Origin: a virus
Virus record (IMG/VR): IMGVR_UViG_3300021963_000427
Span: 1 to 32,210 of that record
DNA length: 32,210 nt
Strand: one strand, 5' to 3'
In this document: piece by piece, positions 1 to 7,354 of the stretch
Numbering within the stretch: position 1 is the stretch's first letter
Layout: each line of letters starts with the position of its first letter
Position numbers and translations under genes: made by a program
The notes under the pieces: generated by a model
What the model was told of the DNA's origin: nothing
Database searches by the model: none
The model's input: only the letters and a program-made list of their open reading frames with translations

Positions 1-127
1 CTGCTGTTGATGTTGTTGCTGGCGCATTGGGTAAGTCAACACAAGGCGCACAAGCATCATCTAAACTTAAAGCAATTCAAGGTGCTTTGGTTGCCAAGAT
101 GCCTAAGATGTCAGGCCCACAGTCTGA
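1..127. repeat. Terminal overlap, copy 1 of 2 (circular contig)
   Basis: These 127 bases are identical to 32084-32210. The copy lies inside an open reading frame that becomes continuous when the ends are joined. That fits an assembly overlap of a closed or circularly permuted genome better than a true terminal repeat. The length of 127 also equals a commonly used maximum assembly k-mer. Confidence 0.95.
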
Positions 128-353
128 TAAGGATGTTTTGCTTTATCGTGAAATGGCTGGTCAAGTTGGTGATTCAACATTGCCTAACGAAACTCGTAAA
201 GCTGCACTTCAGACTATTCGTGAGATTCAAGAGCGTTATGCAAAAGTCCCAGAAGGCTCTAGCAAACCCGCACCTGAAGTTTCAACTCCATTTAAGTTTT
301 CTCCTGCAAAAGAAGACCGCTATCAGCAATGGCTTAAAAAGCAAGGTGGTTAA
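1..353 (+). CDS. Putative internal/ejection protein, 3' part (split by contig ends)
   Basis: This is the carboxy-terminal part of the gene that starts at 31120. The frame is open from base 3 to the TAA at 351-353 and is the same frame as the gene running off the right end; joining across the 127-bp overlap gives one protein of 438 aa. This part ends in a charged tail (FSPAKEDRYQQWLKKQGG). A TTG at 27 is in frame but has no convincing Shine-Dalgarno site and should not be taken as a start. The stop is followed at 356 by the ATG of the next gene. The function is inferred only from position between the tail stabilisation gene and the tail fibre, where podoviruses encode DNA-ejection proteins. 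Confidence 0.85.
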   Translation, partial: AVDVVAGALGKSTQGAQASSKLKAIQGALVAKMPKMSGPQSDKDVLLYREMAGQVGDSTLPNETRKAALQTIREIQERYAKVPEGSSKPAPEVSTPFKFSPAKEDRYQQWLKKQGG

Positions 354-355
354 TA

Positions 356-1897
356 ATGGATGAACTAGAAGAATTTGAGTTCAGACGCAGATATGAAGCT
401 GAAAAGGCTTCATCTGCTAAACCTATTGCATGGTCAGATGTTCCACTTGAAGCTGTAAAGAGTTTTGGGCCATCTGTTGCAAACATGGTTGGTGACATTT
501 ATCAAGCTGTCACAAGCCCTGTGCAAACAACTAAAGCCGTCTTAGACCTTGGTGCTGGCATCTTGCAGAACGCATTGCCAGAGCGACTTGTTCAAGCTGT
601 AGGCGAAGACAAAGCAAGCCGTGATTTAGCTTCTAAAGTTGGTCAGCATTATGTCCAACGCTATGGAAGTGTAGAAGGTGCTAAGAAAGCATTGGCTACA
701 GACCCTGCTGGCGTAATGGCTGACCTATCTACTGTGCTAACTGCTGGTGCTACATTGCCTACTCGTTTAGCACCTTCATTATCTACTGCTGCTCGTGCTG
801 TTGACCCATTATTGCTATCAGCTAAAGGTTTAGCTAAAACGGCTGAGATTGGTGGTCAAGGTGTTAAACAAGCACTTGGTTTGACTACAGGCGTAGGTGG
901 CGAGTCTATTGGTCAAGCCTATAAAGCAGGTTTGGCTGGTGGAGAAGCTGCTGAGGCACTCAAAGCAAATATGCGTGGCAATGTAGAGCAAACTGCTGTT
1001 CTTGATGCTGCCAAACAGAATCTTGCAGAGTTAGGTCGCCAGCGTCAGCAAGCCTATCGTGCGAATATGCAAAACATCAAAGGTGATAAGTCTGTTCTTG
1101 ATTTCACAGGAATTGATAAAGCCTTGTCTGATGCTCAATCTAAAGTTGTCTTTAAAGGCAAAATTAAGAATGAGGCTGCTGCACAGAAATTATCTGAAGT
1201 TGAGGCTAAAGTTGCAGACTGGAAATCTTTAGACCCTGCTGACTTCCACACTCCTGAAGGCTTAGATGCTTTAAAACAAAGTATTGGTGAGACTTTGGAG
1301 AGTATTCCATTTGAATCTACTCAGCAACGACTTGTTGTTGGCGAGGTGTACAACGCTGTTAAGAATGAAATTAACAAGCAAGCACCAACATACGCCAAAA
1401 CAATGAAGGCTTATGCTGACGCTAGTGAGCAAATCAAAGAGATTGAAAAAGCATTGTCTTTAGGCAAGAAAGCCTCTGTAGATACTGCAATGCGTAAGTT
1501 GCAGTCTTTAATGCGTAACAATGTCAATACAAACTATGGTCAACGCTTGAAGTTGGCTCAAGAGTTAGAAGCTGCTGGTGGTCGCCAGTTAATGCCATCA
1601 TTAGCAGGTCAATCATTGAATCAACTTGTTCCTCGTGGCATCCAAGGTGCTACAAGTATTCCAACAAGTTTGGGTGCTTTTAGTCTTGGTGGTTTGCCAT
1701 TAACATTGGCTTATGGTGCTGTTTCATCTCCTCGTTTGGCTGGTGAAGCTGCTTATGGCGCAGGTCGTGTTGCCAAAGGTCTTTTGGATGTGCAAAACAA
1801 AATGCCAAACATAGACTACCCAACTATGTTCAACTTGTTATATCAAGCTGGACAACCAAGAAAAATTGATTTAACTGGCATGGCTAACCCCGATTGA
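356..1897 (+). CDS. Putative internal virion / DNA ejection protein (513 aa)
   Basis: This 513-aa protein has a charged amino terminus (MDELEEFEFRRRYEAEK) followed by long alanine-, glutamine- and leucine-rich helical stretches. A Gly/Ala-rich, partly hydrophobic region lies at about residues 435-475. It has no enzyme motif I can identify; in particular I see no lysozyme or transglycosylase signature. It is the last of three helical proteins (30236, 31120, 356) between the tail stabilisation gene and the tail fibre. P22-like and T7-like phages carry their ejected internal proteins at this place. The ATG lies two bases after the previous stop (TAATAATG). The role is inference from composition and synteny. 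Confidence 0.75.
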   Translation: MDELEEFEFRRRYEAEKASSAKPIAWSDVPLEAVKSFGPSVANMVGDIYQAVTSPVQTTKAVLDLGAGILQNALPERLVQAVGEDKASRDLASKVGQHYVQRYGSVEGAKKALATDPAGVMADLSTVLTAGATLPTRLAPSLSTAARAVDPLLLSAKGLAKTAEIGGQGVKQALGLTTGVGGESIGQAYKAGLAGGEAAEALKANMRGNVEQTAVLDAAKQNLAELGRQRQQAYRANMQNIKGDKSVLDFTGIDKALSDAQSKVVFKGKIKNEAAAQKLSEVEAKVADWKSLDPADFHTPEGLDALKQSIGETLESIPFESTQQRLVVGEVYNAVKNEINKQAPTYAKTMKAYADASEQIKEIEKALSLGKKASVDTAMRKLQSLMRNNVNTNYGQRLKLAQELEAAGGRQLMPSLAGQSLNQLVPRGIQGATSIPTSLGAFSLGGLPLTLAYGAVSSPRLAGEAAYGAGRVAKGLLDVQNKMPNIDYPTMFNLLYQAGQPRKIDLTGMANPD

Positions 1898-1907
1898 GGA
1901 TTAAATA

Positions 1908-4900
1908 ATGGCAAAGACCAAGATTTCAGAATACAGCAGTACCGCTAATAACAATACTGACATTAACAGTATTAACTTAGCGGAGGGTATGGCCCCAAGT
2001 TTGGTCAATAATGCCATCCGCACCTTGATGGCTCAGTTGAAGAACTTTCAAGATGGTTCTGCTGGTGACAATGTAACTGTTGGTGGTAACTTATATGTGA
2101 CTGGCACATCTACCATGACAGGTGCAATTACTGCTTCTGGTGGTATCAATGGCAATCTAACATCGTCTTCTGCAACGATTACTGGCGGTACTATCAATGG
2201 TGCTGTTATCGGTGGTTCATCTGCCCAAGCAATTACAGGAACGAATGTAACGGCTACTGTCGGGTTTACTGGCCCATTGACAGGCAATGTAACTGGTAAC
2301 ACCACAGGAACTCACACAGGTGCTGTAACAGGTAATGTGACTGGTAACCTGACAGGCAATGTCACAGGTAATGTAACGGCTGCTTCTGGTACTTCAACAT
2401 TCAACAATGTGACCATCTCTGGCTCATTGGATATGGATTCTGGTACATCAGCAACCATTACTGGCTTGGCTAACCCTGTAAACGATTCTGACGCTGCCAA
2501 CAAGGGTTATGTAGATGCACTAGCCCAAGGTATTGATGCTAAAGCCTCTTGTGTTGTGGCTACAACGGCTAACATCACATTGTCTGGTACACAAACAATT
2601 GATGGCATTGCGGTATCTGTTGGTGACCGAGTTCTGGTTAAAGACCAATCTACTGCTTCACAGAATGGTATCTATCTGTGTGCCTCTAGTACATGGACTA
2701 GAACAACAGATGCAAACACATGGGATGAGTTGGTTGCTGCTTTTACCTTTATTGAGAAGGGTACGACACAAGCCAACAATGGTTATATCTCAACGATTAC
2801 TGCTGGTGGTACTTTAGGCACTACAGCAGTTACCTTTGCTCAATTCTCTGGTGCAGGTCAGATTACTGCTGGCGCAGGTTTGACAAAGACTGGTAACACT
2901 ATTGATGTTGGCACAGCGTCTTCTAGCCGTATTGTTGTTAACTCAGATAATATCGACTTGGCAGCTTCTGGCGTAACAGCAGGAACTTATAAGTCTGTTA
3001 CTTCTGACGCTTATGGACGAATCACAGCAGGAACTAATCCAACTACTCTGAGTGGTTTTGGCATTACAGATACTTACACATCTGCCCAGATTGATACGCT
3101 GTTTGGTTCAACAAGTTCTGCTGCGACAAGTGCTGCTGCTGCTGCTACTTCTGCATCTAATGCTTCAACGAGTGCTACAAATGCCTCTACAAGCGCAGGA
3201 AATGCCTCTACAAGCGCAACGGCTGCTGCTGCTAGTGCTACGGCTGCTGCCTCTACTTATGACCAGTTTGATGACCGATATTTAGGTTCTAAGTCAACTG
3301 CACCTACTGTTGACAATGATGGAAATGCCCTGTTGACTGGTGCTTTGTACTGGAATACAGCAGTCAATACTTTGTATGTTTGGACTGGTTCAACTTGGAC
3401 ACAAGCAGCATTTACAGCAAGTGGTTTCTTAACTGCTGCTAATAATCTGTCTGATGTTGCTAGTGCATCTACTGCTAGAACTAATTTGGGTTTGGCAATT
3501 GGTACAAATGTCCAAGCATGGGATGCAGACCTTGATACATGGGCTACAAAAACTGCCCCATCAGGAACTGTTGTTGGTACATCAGATACACAGACTCTGA
3601 CAAACAAAACTCTGACTGCACCAACAATTGCATCTGCTAACTTAACAACAGCATTGACTGTTGCTGGTTCTGCTGGAACAAGCGGTCAAGTATTGACTTC
3701 TGGTGGTTCTGGTGCTGCGCCTACTTGGTCAACTCCTACTGCTGGTGGTGAAAACACTTTTGTAGCTACAGGTTCTATTACTCAAGGTAATCCTGTTTCT
3801 TTAAGAAGTGATGGAACTGTTGAATTAACAACAGGTTCTTTAGGTGCATACAGCGCAGGAACTGCATCAGGATATTTCACGGCAACTGGTACATCAAATG
3901 GACAAGTTGTTTTTGATATTAGCGCAGACAGATATGTGTTTATTTATAGCAATGATGCTATTGGTGGCTATCCTGCTGCTAAAGTTGGAACTCTATCTGG
4001 TACAACTTTTTCATATGGTACTGAGGTAATTCTTGAAAGTTCTTATGCTTATCAAGGTGTAAGAGGTGTGTATGAGCCAGTAGCACAAAAAACTGTTATT
4101 TTTTCATCTCCAGCAAATACTGTTAGGTCATGGGTGTGTACTGTTTCTGGTAGCACACTTACAGTAGGTGGTGGTGCAGACTTTGCAAGCACAAACACGC
4201 TAAATAGTTTTTGCGTTTCATATCATCCGCCATCTGGCAAAATTGTTGTTGGATACAGTCAAGGTGAAGTGCGTTTGAAAATGGGTACTGTATCTGGCAC
4301 TAGCATTTCTACTGGAAGTCAATATGTAGTTGCATCTGGCTCTCAGACTACCATGTCTCTTGCATACCATGCAGCAAGCGGAAATATGGCATATTTTTAT
4401 AATACTGGAACAGGTTATTGGAACGCTAACGCTTTTTCAATTTCTGGAACAGTTCCCACTATTGGTAGTCAATACAGTAATACAACTGCATTGTTAAGTA
4501 GTTCATCATTTTCATCAGCCGTTTATTCGCCAACTAGCCAAAGAATACTTTTTACTTTCCCTAACTACGATGGCGGTTATTTCATAAGAACACAAATTGT
4601 TAATGTTAGTGGAACAGTAATAACTTTTGGAAACATTAGTTCCATAAGTGGAATTGAATCTTATTCTGGACAAACTGTATATGACACAACATATAGTAGA
4701 TTAAATTTAATTATATGTAACGATACCGCCCAGACAGCATCGTTTTATAGCGGTACAGATTCAACAACTGCTGTCACTTGGTCTTCCGCAGTCAATGTTG
4801 GTAGTGGTACATATAATAGTTCTGGGCAAAATGCTTTTGGTATTGCCTACAACCCAACAGGACAAAATACTGCTGTGTCCATAAGGCGTTCAGGTAATTC

Positions 4901-5165
4901 AGGAAATCAAGGTGCTTTATTGACTGCATCTGTTACGACTAATTACACAACATGGCTTGGATTTAGTAATCAAACAGTTACAAATGGACAAAATGTTGCT
5001 GTAACAACTTTATCTGGCGCAAATAATTATCAATCTGGTTTAACTATAAATTCTGTTTATTACATAAATGCTTTTGGAGTAGTAAGTACATCTTCTTCAT
5101 CTGCTGTTAAAGTAGGTAGAGCATTATCGGCAACAAAACTTTTAGTAACAGAGGCTAACGCATGA
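1908..5165 (+). CDS. Tail fibre / receptor-binding protein with propeller-like head
   Basis: This 1085-aa protein is preceded by GAGGATTAAATA. Regions in order: a virion-attachment-like amino terminus (1-90); a Gly-Asn-Val-Thr repeat stalk (about 124-156); a domain common in phage tail fibres (about 200-335, with GIDAKASCVVATTANI, DRVLVKDQSTASQNGIY and TTDANTWDELVAAFTF); an Ala/Ser/Thr-rich helical stalk (about 395-450) ending in DQFDDRYLG; short beta motifs (ALYWNTAVNTLYVWTG, AWDADLDTWATK, DTQTLTNKTLT); a carboxy region (about 650-1005) with at least six repeats of the type GTVSGTSISTGSQYVV, consistent with a beta-propeller; and a short tip (about 1010-1085). The propeller-encoding DNA looks more AT-rich than the stalk. 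The repeats and terminal position support receptor binding; the target is unknown. Confidence 0.88.
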   Translation: MAKTKISEYSSTANNNTDINSINLAEGMAPSLVNNAIRTLMAQLKNFQDGSAGDNVTVGGNLYVTGTSTMTGAITASGGINGNLTSSSATITGGTINGAVIGGSSAQAITGTNVTATVGFTGPLTGNVTGNTTGTHTGAVTGNVTGNLTGNVTGNVTAASGTSTFNNVTISGSLDMDSGTSATITGLANPVNDSDAANKGYVDALAQGIDAKASCVVATTANITLSGTQTIDGIAVSVGDRVLVKDQSTASQNGIYLCASSTWTRTTDANTWDELVAAFTFIEKGTTQANNGYISTITAGGTLGTTAVTFAQFSGAGQITAGAGLTKTGNTIDVGTASSSRIVVNSDNIDLAASGVTAGTYKSVTSDAYGRITAGTNPTTLSGFGITDTYTSAQIDTLFGSTSSAATSAAAAATSASNASTSATNASTSAGNASTSATAAAASATAAASTYDQFDDRYLGSKSTAPTVDNDGNALLTGALYWNTAVNTLYVWTGSTWTQAAFTASGFLTAANNLSDVASASTARTNLGLAIGTNVQAWDADLDTWATKTAPSGTVVGTSDTQTLTNKTLTAPTIASANLTTALTVAGSAGTSGQVLTSGGSGAAPTWSTPTAGGENTFVATGSITQGNPVSLRSDGTVELTTGSLGAYSAGTASGYFTATGTSNGQVVFDISADRYVFIYSNDAIGGYPAAKVGTLSGTTFSYGTEVILESSYAYQGVRGVYEPVAQKTVIFSSPANTVRSWVCTVSGSTLTVGGGADFASTNTLNSFCVSYHPPSGKIVVGYSQGEVRLKMGTVSGTSISTGSQYVVASGSQTTMSLAYHAASGNMAYFYNTGTGYWNANAFSISGTVPTIGSQYSNTTALLSSSSFSSAVYSPTSQRILFTFPNYDGGYFIRTQIVNVSGTVITFGNISSISGIESYSGQTVYDTTYSRLNLIICNDTAQTASFYSGTDSTTAVTWSSAVNVGSGTYNSSGQNAFGIAYNPTGQNTAVSIRRSGNSGNQGALLTASVTTNYTTWLGFSNQTVTNGQNVAVTTLSGANNYQSGLTINSVYYINAFGVVSTSSSSAVKVGRALSATKLLVTEANA
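2281..2376 (+). repeat. Gly-Asn-Val-Thr tetrapeptide repeat in tail fibre
   Basis: A 12-base periodic region encodes roughly eight units of G-N/T/A-V/L/T-T (GNVTGNTTGTHTGAVT and onward). Such repeats form a beta-rich fibrous stalk in phage fibres. The units are degenerate in DNA, so the array is old rather than a recent expansion. Confidence 0.75.
3180..3218 (+). repeat. 21-base tandem repeat in tail fibre Ala/Ser stalk
   Basis: AATGCCTCTACAAGCGCA occurs at 3180-3197 and again exactly at 3201-3218, a period of 21 bases (seven codons, one heptad). It lies in a larger GCT-rich low-complexity stretch (about 3118-3260) encoding the Ala/Ser/Thr stalk. In-frame gain or loss of units would change stalk length by whole heptads. 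Confidence 0.85.
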
Positions 5166-5410
5166 AAACAGTTGTAAGAAATAACAGCAATGTATCTTTG
5201 TATTTATTACCTGATGACATGGAAGTTGTCATTGGTACTGAAAACATGACTCTTGGTAATCCTGTTCAATATCTTGTACTTGATTGCAATACATCAAACT
5301 GCACTTTAATTGAGAATGTTACAGACCCTACTAATTGGAAGGGTGGAAACTATCTTTATGTTAATGGTGCATGGGAAGCTAATCCTGCTTGGATTGAGCC
5401 TACTGTATAA
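5162..5410 (+). CDS. Small protein after tail fibre, possible fibre accessory protein
   Basis: This 82-aa protein has an ATG that overlaps the tail-fibre stop (ATGA), so the two are probably translationally coupled. It contains many aromatic residues and ends with NYLYVNGAWEANPAW, a pattern seen in short beta-rich proteins coded just downstream of phage fibres. I see no catalytic motif, signal peptide or membrane segment. Position suggests a fibre cap or assembly helper. That is inference; it could also be an unrelated hypothetical protein. Confidence 0.75.
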   Translation: MKTVVRNNSNVSLYLLPDDMEVVIGTENMTLGNPVQYLVLDCNTSNCTLIENVTDPTNWKGGNYLYVNGAWEANPAWIEPTV

Positions 5411-5418
5411 GGTAAGTT

Positions 5419-5640
5419 ATGACTTCAGTAACAAATGAAGCCATAACTGCCAAAGCAGCATCAGTAGCTACTTATGGTGGCTCTGGTGCAGCAGTAATTT
5501 TTGGTCTAACAGCTAATGAATTTGCTGCTGTATCTGGTGTTGTGATTGCGGTGATTGGTTTATTCGTAAACATCTACTTCAAGCACCAGCATTTGAAAAT
5601 TGCTAGAGCATCGGCTAAACCTGCTGATGATGAAAAATGA
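5419..5640 (+). CDS. Holin
   Basis: This 73-aa protein has one or two membrane segments (about residues 19-34 and 36-54; GLTANEFAAVSGVVIAVIGL then FVNIYF) and a basic, charged tail (KHQHLKIARASAKPADDEK). This is the classic arrangement of small phage holins with a cytoplasmic charged end. AAGG lies eight bases before the ATG. It is the first gene after the fibre module and opens the stretch containing spanins and endolysin, which supports a role in timed inner-membrane permeabilisation. Another membrane gene at 6842 is an alternative holin or antiholin. Confidence 0.8.
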   Translation: MTSVTNEAITAKAASVATYGGSGAAVIFGLTANEFAAVSGVVIAVIGLFVNIYFKHQHLKIARASAKPADDEK

Positions 5641-5732
5641 AAGATTGGCTGTTAGCTTTCACTAGCGCAGCCCTTCTTTGTATAACCATTGTTTGGTGTG
5701 TCTACATAATTTTGTGGACATGGTATTTATAG
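5637..5732 (+). CDS. Tiny single-span membrane protein (31 aa)
   Basis: This 31-aa ORF (MKDWLLAFTSAALLCITIVW and on to CVYIILWTWYL) consists almost entirely of one hydrophobic segment. Its ATG overlaps the holin stop (ATGA), and the downstream ORF begins inside its end. That chain of overlaps, plus the membrane character, argues that it is translated. Candidate roles are a lysis modulator or antiholin-like peptide; no family is recognised. Confidence 0.6.
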   Translation: MKDWLLAFTSAALLCITIVWCVYIILWTWYL

Positions 5733-5845
5733 AGTTTTTACTAGCTGTATCTATTGAGTACAGGTGTGTTAAGTGGGCTTGGGTGGGCGATGTCTACAAC
5801 AGGAAAGTCTACTGTATTGAATGGAAAAAGGTAGATAAAAAATGA
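5720..5845 (+). CDS. Small aromatic protein (41 aa)
   Basis: This 41-aa ORF (MVFIEFLLAVSIEYRCVKWA and on to WVGDVYNRKVYCIEWKKVDKK) overlaps the previous stop by 13 bases. Its own stop overlaps the next ATG (ATGA). It is rich in Trp, Tyr and Lys with two cysteines and a basic end. I cannot assign a function. Conservation of the coupling at both ends is the main evidence that it is real. Confidence 0.6.
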   Translation: MVFIEFLLAVSIEYRCVKWAWVGDVYNRKVYCIEWKKVDKK

Positions 5846-6345
5846 TTCCTTTAGACCCGATAGCGGCTCTTGATGGCTTACAAAAAGCTATCGGCATGGT
5901 TAAGAAAGCCAGTAAGGTAGCCAATGACCTAGGTGGGCTTGCGCCTATGCTTGGGCAGATGTTCAATGCCAAGAGCCAAGCTACTAAGGCAATGCTTCAA
6001 GCCAAGCGTGAGAAGACTGGTAGCAACATGGGTACGGCACTTCAGATTGAGATGGCTTTAGAGCAAGCCAGAGCATTTGAAGAAGAACTCAAGATGCTGT
6101 TCATGCAGACTGGCAAGATTGATGTCTGGAACAAGATTAAGGCTCGTCAGGCAGAGATGGACAGGGATGATGCTAAAGAACTTAGCGCATTAAAAGCTGA
6201 GGAAAAAAAACTCAAGCAACAGGAACAAGAGCAGTTGGAAATGGCTATGTTGATTGGCGGGATAGCGTTCGTTCTACTTCTCGTTGGTATCGGCATAAAC
6301 GAAATGATTGATTTCTGCCAAACAACTAAACGCTGTGGGCGATGA
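5842..6345 (+). CDS. Coiled-coil protein with C-terminal membrane anchor
   Basis: This 167-aa protein starts with a short apolar segment (IPLDPIAALDGLQKAIGMVK), then long charged helices (about 45-133) rich in Ala, Glu, Lys and Gln. One membrane span follows at about residues 134-151 (MAMLIGGIAFVLLLVGIGI), then a short basic tail. Proteins of this plan occur beside the lysis genes of several podoviruses of aquatic bacteria; their function is not established. Starts and stops are coupled by ATGA on both sides. It may be a membrane-tethered lysis or virion assembly factor. Confidence 0.75.
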   Translation: MIPLDPIAALDGLQKAIGMVKKASKVANDLGGLAPMLGQMFNAKSQATKAMLQAKREKTGSNMGTALQIEMALEQARAFEEELKMLFMQTGKIDVWNKIKARQAEMDRDDAKELSALKAEEKKLKQQEQEQLEMAMLIGGIAFVLLLVGIGINEMIDFCQTTKRCGR

Positions 6346-6494
6346 ATGAGTATCAGAAACAATTTGACCAATGGCTCAAAATATTCGTGCGAATGTGTGT
6401 CGCATGGTGGGTGCTTGGGTTTCTCAAGTTTCTGCCTAACGATTTGTCAGACAAGATAGTAAATAAATTTCTAGCTTACATAGGACTAGGATGA
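6342..6494 (+). CDS. Small membrane-associated protein (50 aa)
   Basis: This 50-aa ORF (MNEYQKQFDQWLKIFVRMCV and on) has a hydrophobic middle, CVAWWVLGFLKFL, at about residues 19-31. It is coupled by ATGA to the gene before and to the gene after. The amphipathic start and single hydrophobic run suggest peripheral or membrane attachment. No family is recognised. Confidence 0.6.
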   Translation: MNEYQKQFDQWLKIFVRMCVAWWVLGFLKFLPNDLSDKIVNKFLAYIGLG

Positions 6495-6667
6495 AAATCA
6501 CTACTTATCAAGCCAATGCAAGGATGTTGTGGGAGGCTCATAGGGTGATACACCAACAAAATATGCAAAGACTTGCTGAGTTAAATCGTCAAGCTGAACA
6601 ACAAACCAAAGCCTATGAAGTCAAGACTCAATGGGTCAAACCTAATTCTGTGGACACAATGGCATGA
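6491..6667 (+). CDS. Small hypothetical protein (58 aa)
   Basis: This 58-aa ORF (MKITTYQANARMLWEAHRVI and on) is predicted to be mostly one helix rich in Gln, Ala and His/Arg (HQQNMQRLAELNRQAEQQTK). It is chained by ATGA overlaps to both neighbours. I see no motif pointing to a role. The unbroken coupling from the holin to the spanins suggests membership in one late transcript. Confidence 0.6.
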   Translation: MKITTYQANARMLWEAHRVIHQQNMQRLAELNRQAEQQTKAYEVKTQWVKPNSVDTMA

Positions 6668-6870
6668 AATATCTACTGATTTTTATAGCACTTATGCTAT
6701 CGGGATGCGAAGACAGATACAGATACAAGTGTCAGAATCCAGACTTCTTCCATGCTGAAGAATGTCAAAAGCCTAAGTGCTTATTTACTCAGCAATGTCC
6801 AGAATACTTAGTAGCACCAATTCTTGAGAAAAAGGTTAACGATGTCCCAGAAGCCAAACCTAACAACTGA
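6664..6870 (+). CDS. Small phage lipoprotein
   Basis: This 68-aa protein has a short signal peptide and a clear lipobox, LSGC, with Cys15 the predicted lipidated residue. The mature part is short and cysteine-rich (YKCQNP, EECQKPKC, QQCPEYL), suggesting disulfides in the periplasm. It starts on an ATGA overlap, and its end overlaps the next gene by 29 bases. Similar Cys-rich lipoproteins occur near the lysis cassettes of podoviruses. Possible roles are envelope modification, superinfection exclusion or lysis; which one is unknown. Confidence 0.75.
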   Translation: MKYLLIFIALMLSGCEDRYRYKCQNPDFFHAEECQKPKCLFTQQCPEYLVAPILEKKVNDVPEAKPNN

Positions 6871-7354
6871 AGAATTTGAAGTCCGAGTGTGGGGGTTTGT
6901 GGTCATTGTGGTGACCTGCATCTTGTGCTTTATTGTGATTGCCCTGCTCTACTCTGTGACCTTTGTGACACAGCCTATCAAGAGCATGGCCCCGATTGAC
7001 CAAGCCTACACCAAGATGCTCAACGACATTGTTCTGCTTATCGTAGGCGGTATCGGTGGCGTGATGACCAAAAGAGCAGCAGGTGCAGCATCTAAGATGT
7101 TTAATCCTCCGATGCAACCCATGTGTCAACCAATGGGTTTTAACGGCTCTATGGGTGGTTATAACTCGTCCTATGCGCCTACGCAGTCTGCGTATGGTTT
7201 ACCTAGTAAACCATTTGGTGCAATGCCAGTTTGGAAGAATCCAGAACTAGATGAATCATGGACTCCTCCTCCTCCTCCAACTACGCCTCCAGAGCATCTT
7301 GAGGATGACCAAGAGCGTGAGGAAATTGCACAAGCAAGAAAAGAGGCTGAATGA
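6842..7354 (+). CDS. Two-span membrane protein, holin-like
   Basis: This 170-aa protein is read from the ATG at 6842, with AAAAGG about seven bases upstream; an in-frame TTG at 6824 is less likely. Two membrane segments are clear: about residues 17-42 (VWGFVVIVVTCILCFIVIAL) and about 59-76 (MLNDIVLLIVGGIGGVM). A long soluble tail rich in Pro, Gly, Met and Tyr follows (about 85-170), with a PPPPP run and a charged end. Its place directly before the Rz/Rz1 pair suggests a second holin, antiholin or other lysis membrane component. The long proline-rich tail is unusual for a holin. Confidence 0.7.
   Translation: MSQKPNLTTEEFEVRVWGFVVIVVTCILCFIVIALLYSVTFVTQPIKSMAPIDQAYTKMLNDIVLLIVGGIGGVMTKRAAGAASKMFNPPMQPMCQPMGFNGSMGGYNSSYAPTQSAYGLPSKPFGAMPVWKNPELDESWTPPPPPTTPPEHLEDDQEREEIAQARKEAE

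Noticed and set aside
1-127. Terminal repeat as a true T7-like direct terminal repeat
   Set aside because: It lies wholly inside one coding frame that closes on circularisation, and its length equals a common assembly k-mer, so an assembly overlap is the simpler reading.
7-363. 118-aa + strand ORF at the left end
   Set aside because: Out of frame with the protein that continues from the right end; its composition (Leu/His/Lys-rich) is typical of a shadow frame.
2048-2503. Two - strand ORFs rich in Val and Pro (2048-2305, 2312-2503)
   Set aside because: They are antisense to the GNVT repeat of the tail fibre; the repetitive composition is a mirror of that repeat.
1908-5165. Diversity-generating retroelement acting on the tail fibre, as in BPP-1
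   Set aside because: No reverse transcriptase, no template/variable repeat pair and no adenine-specific variation signature found in the window.
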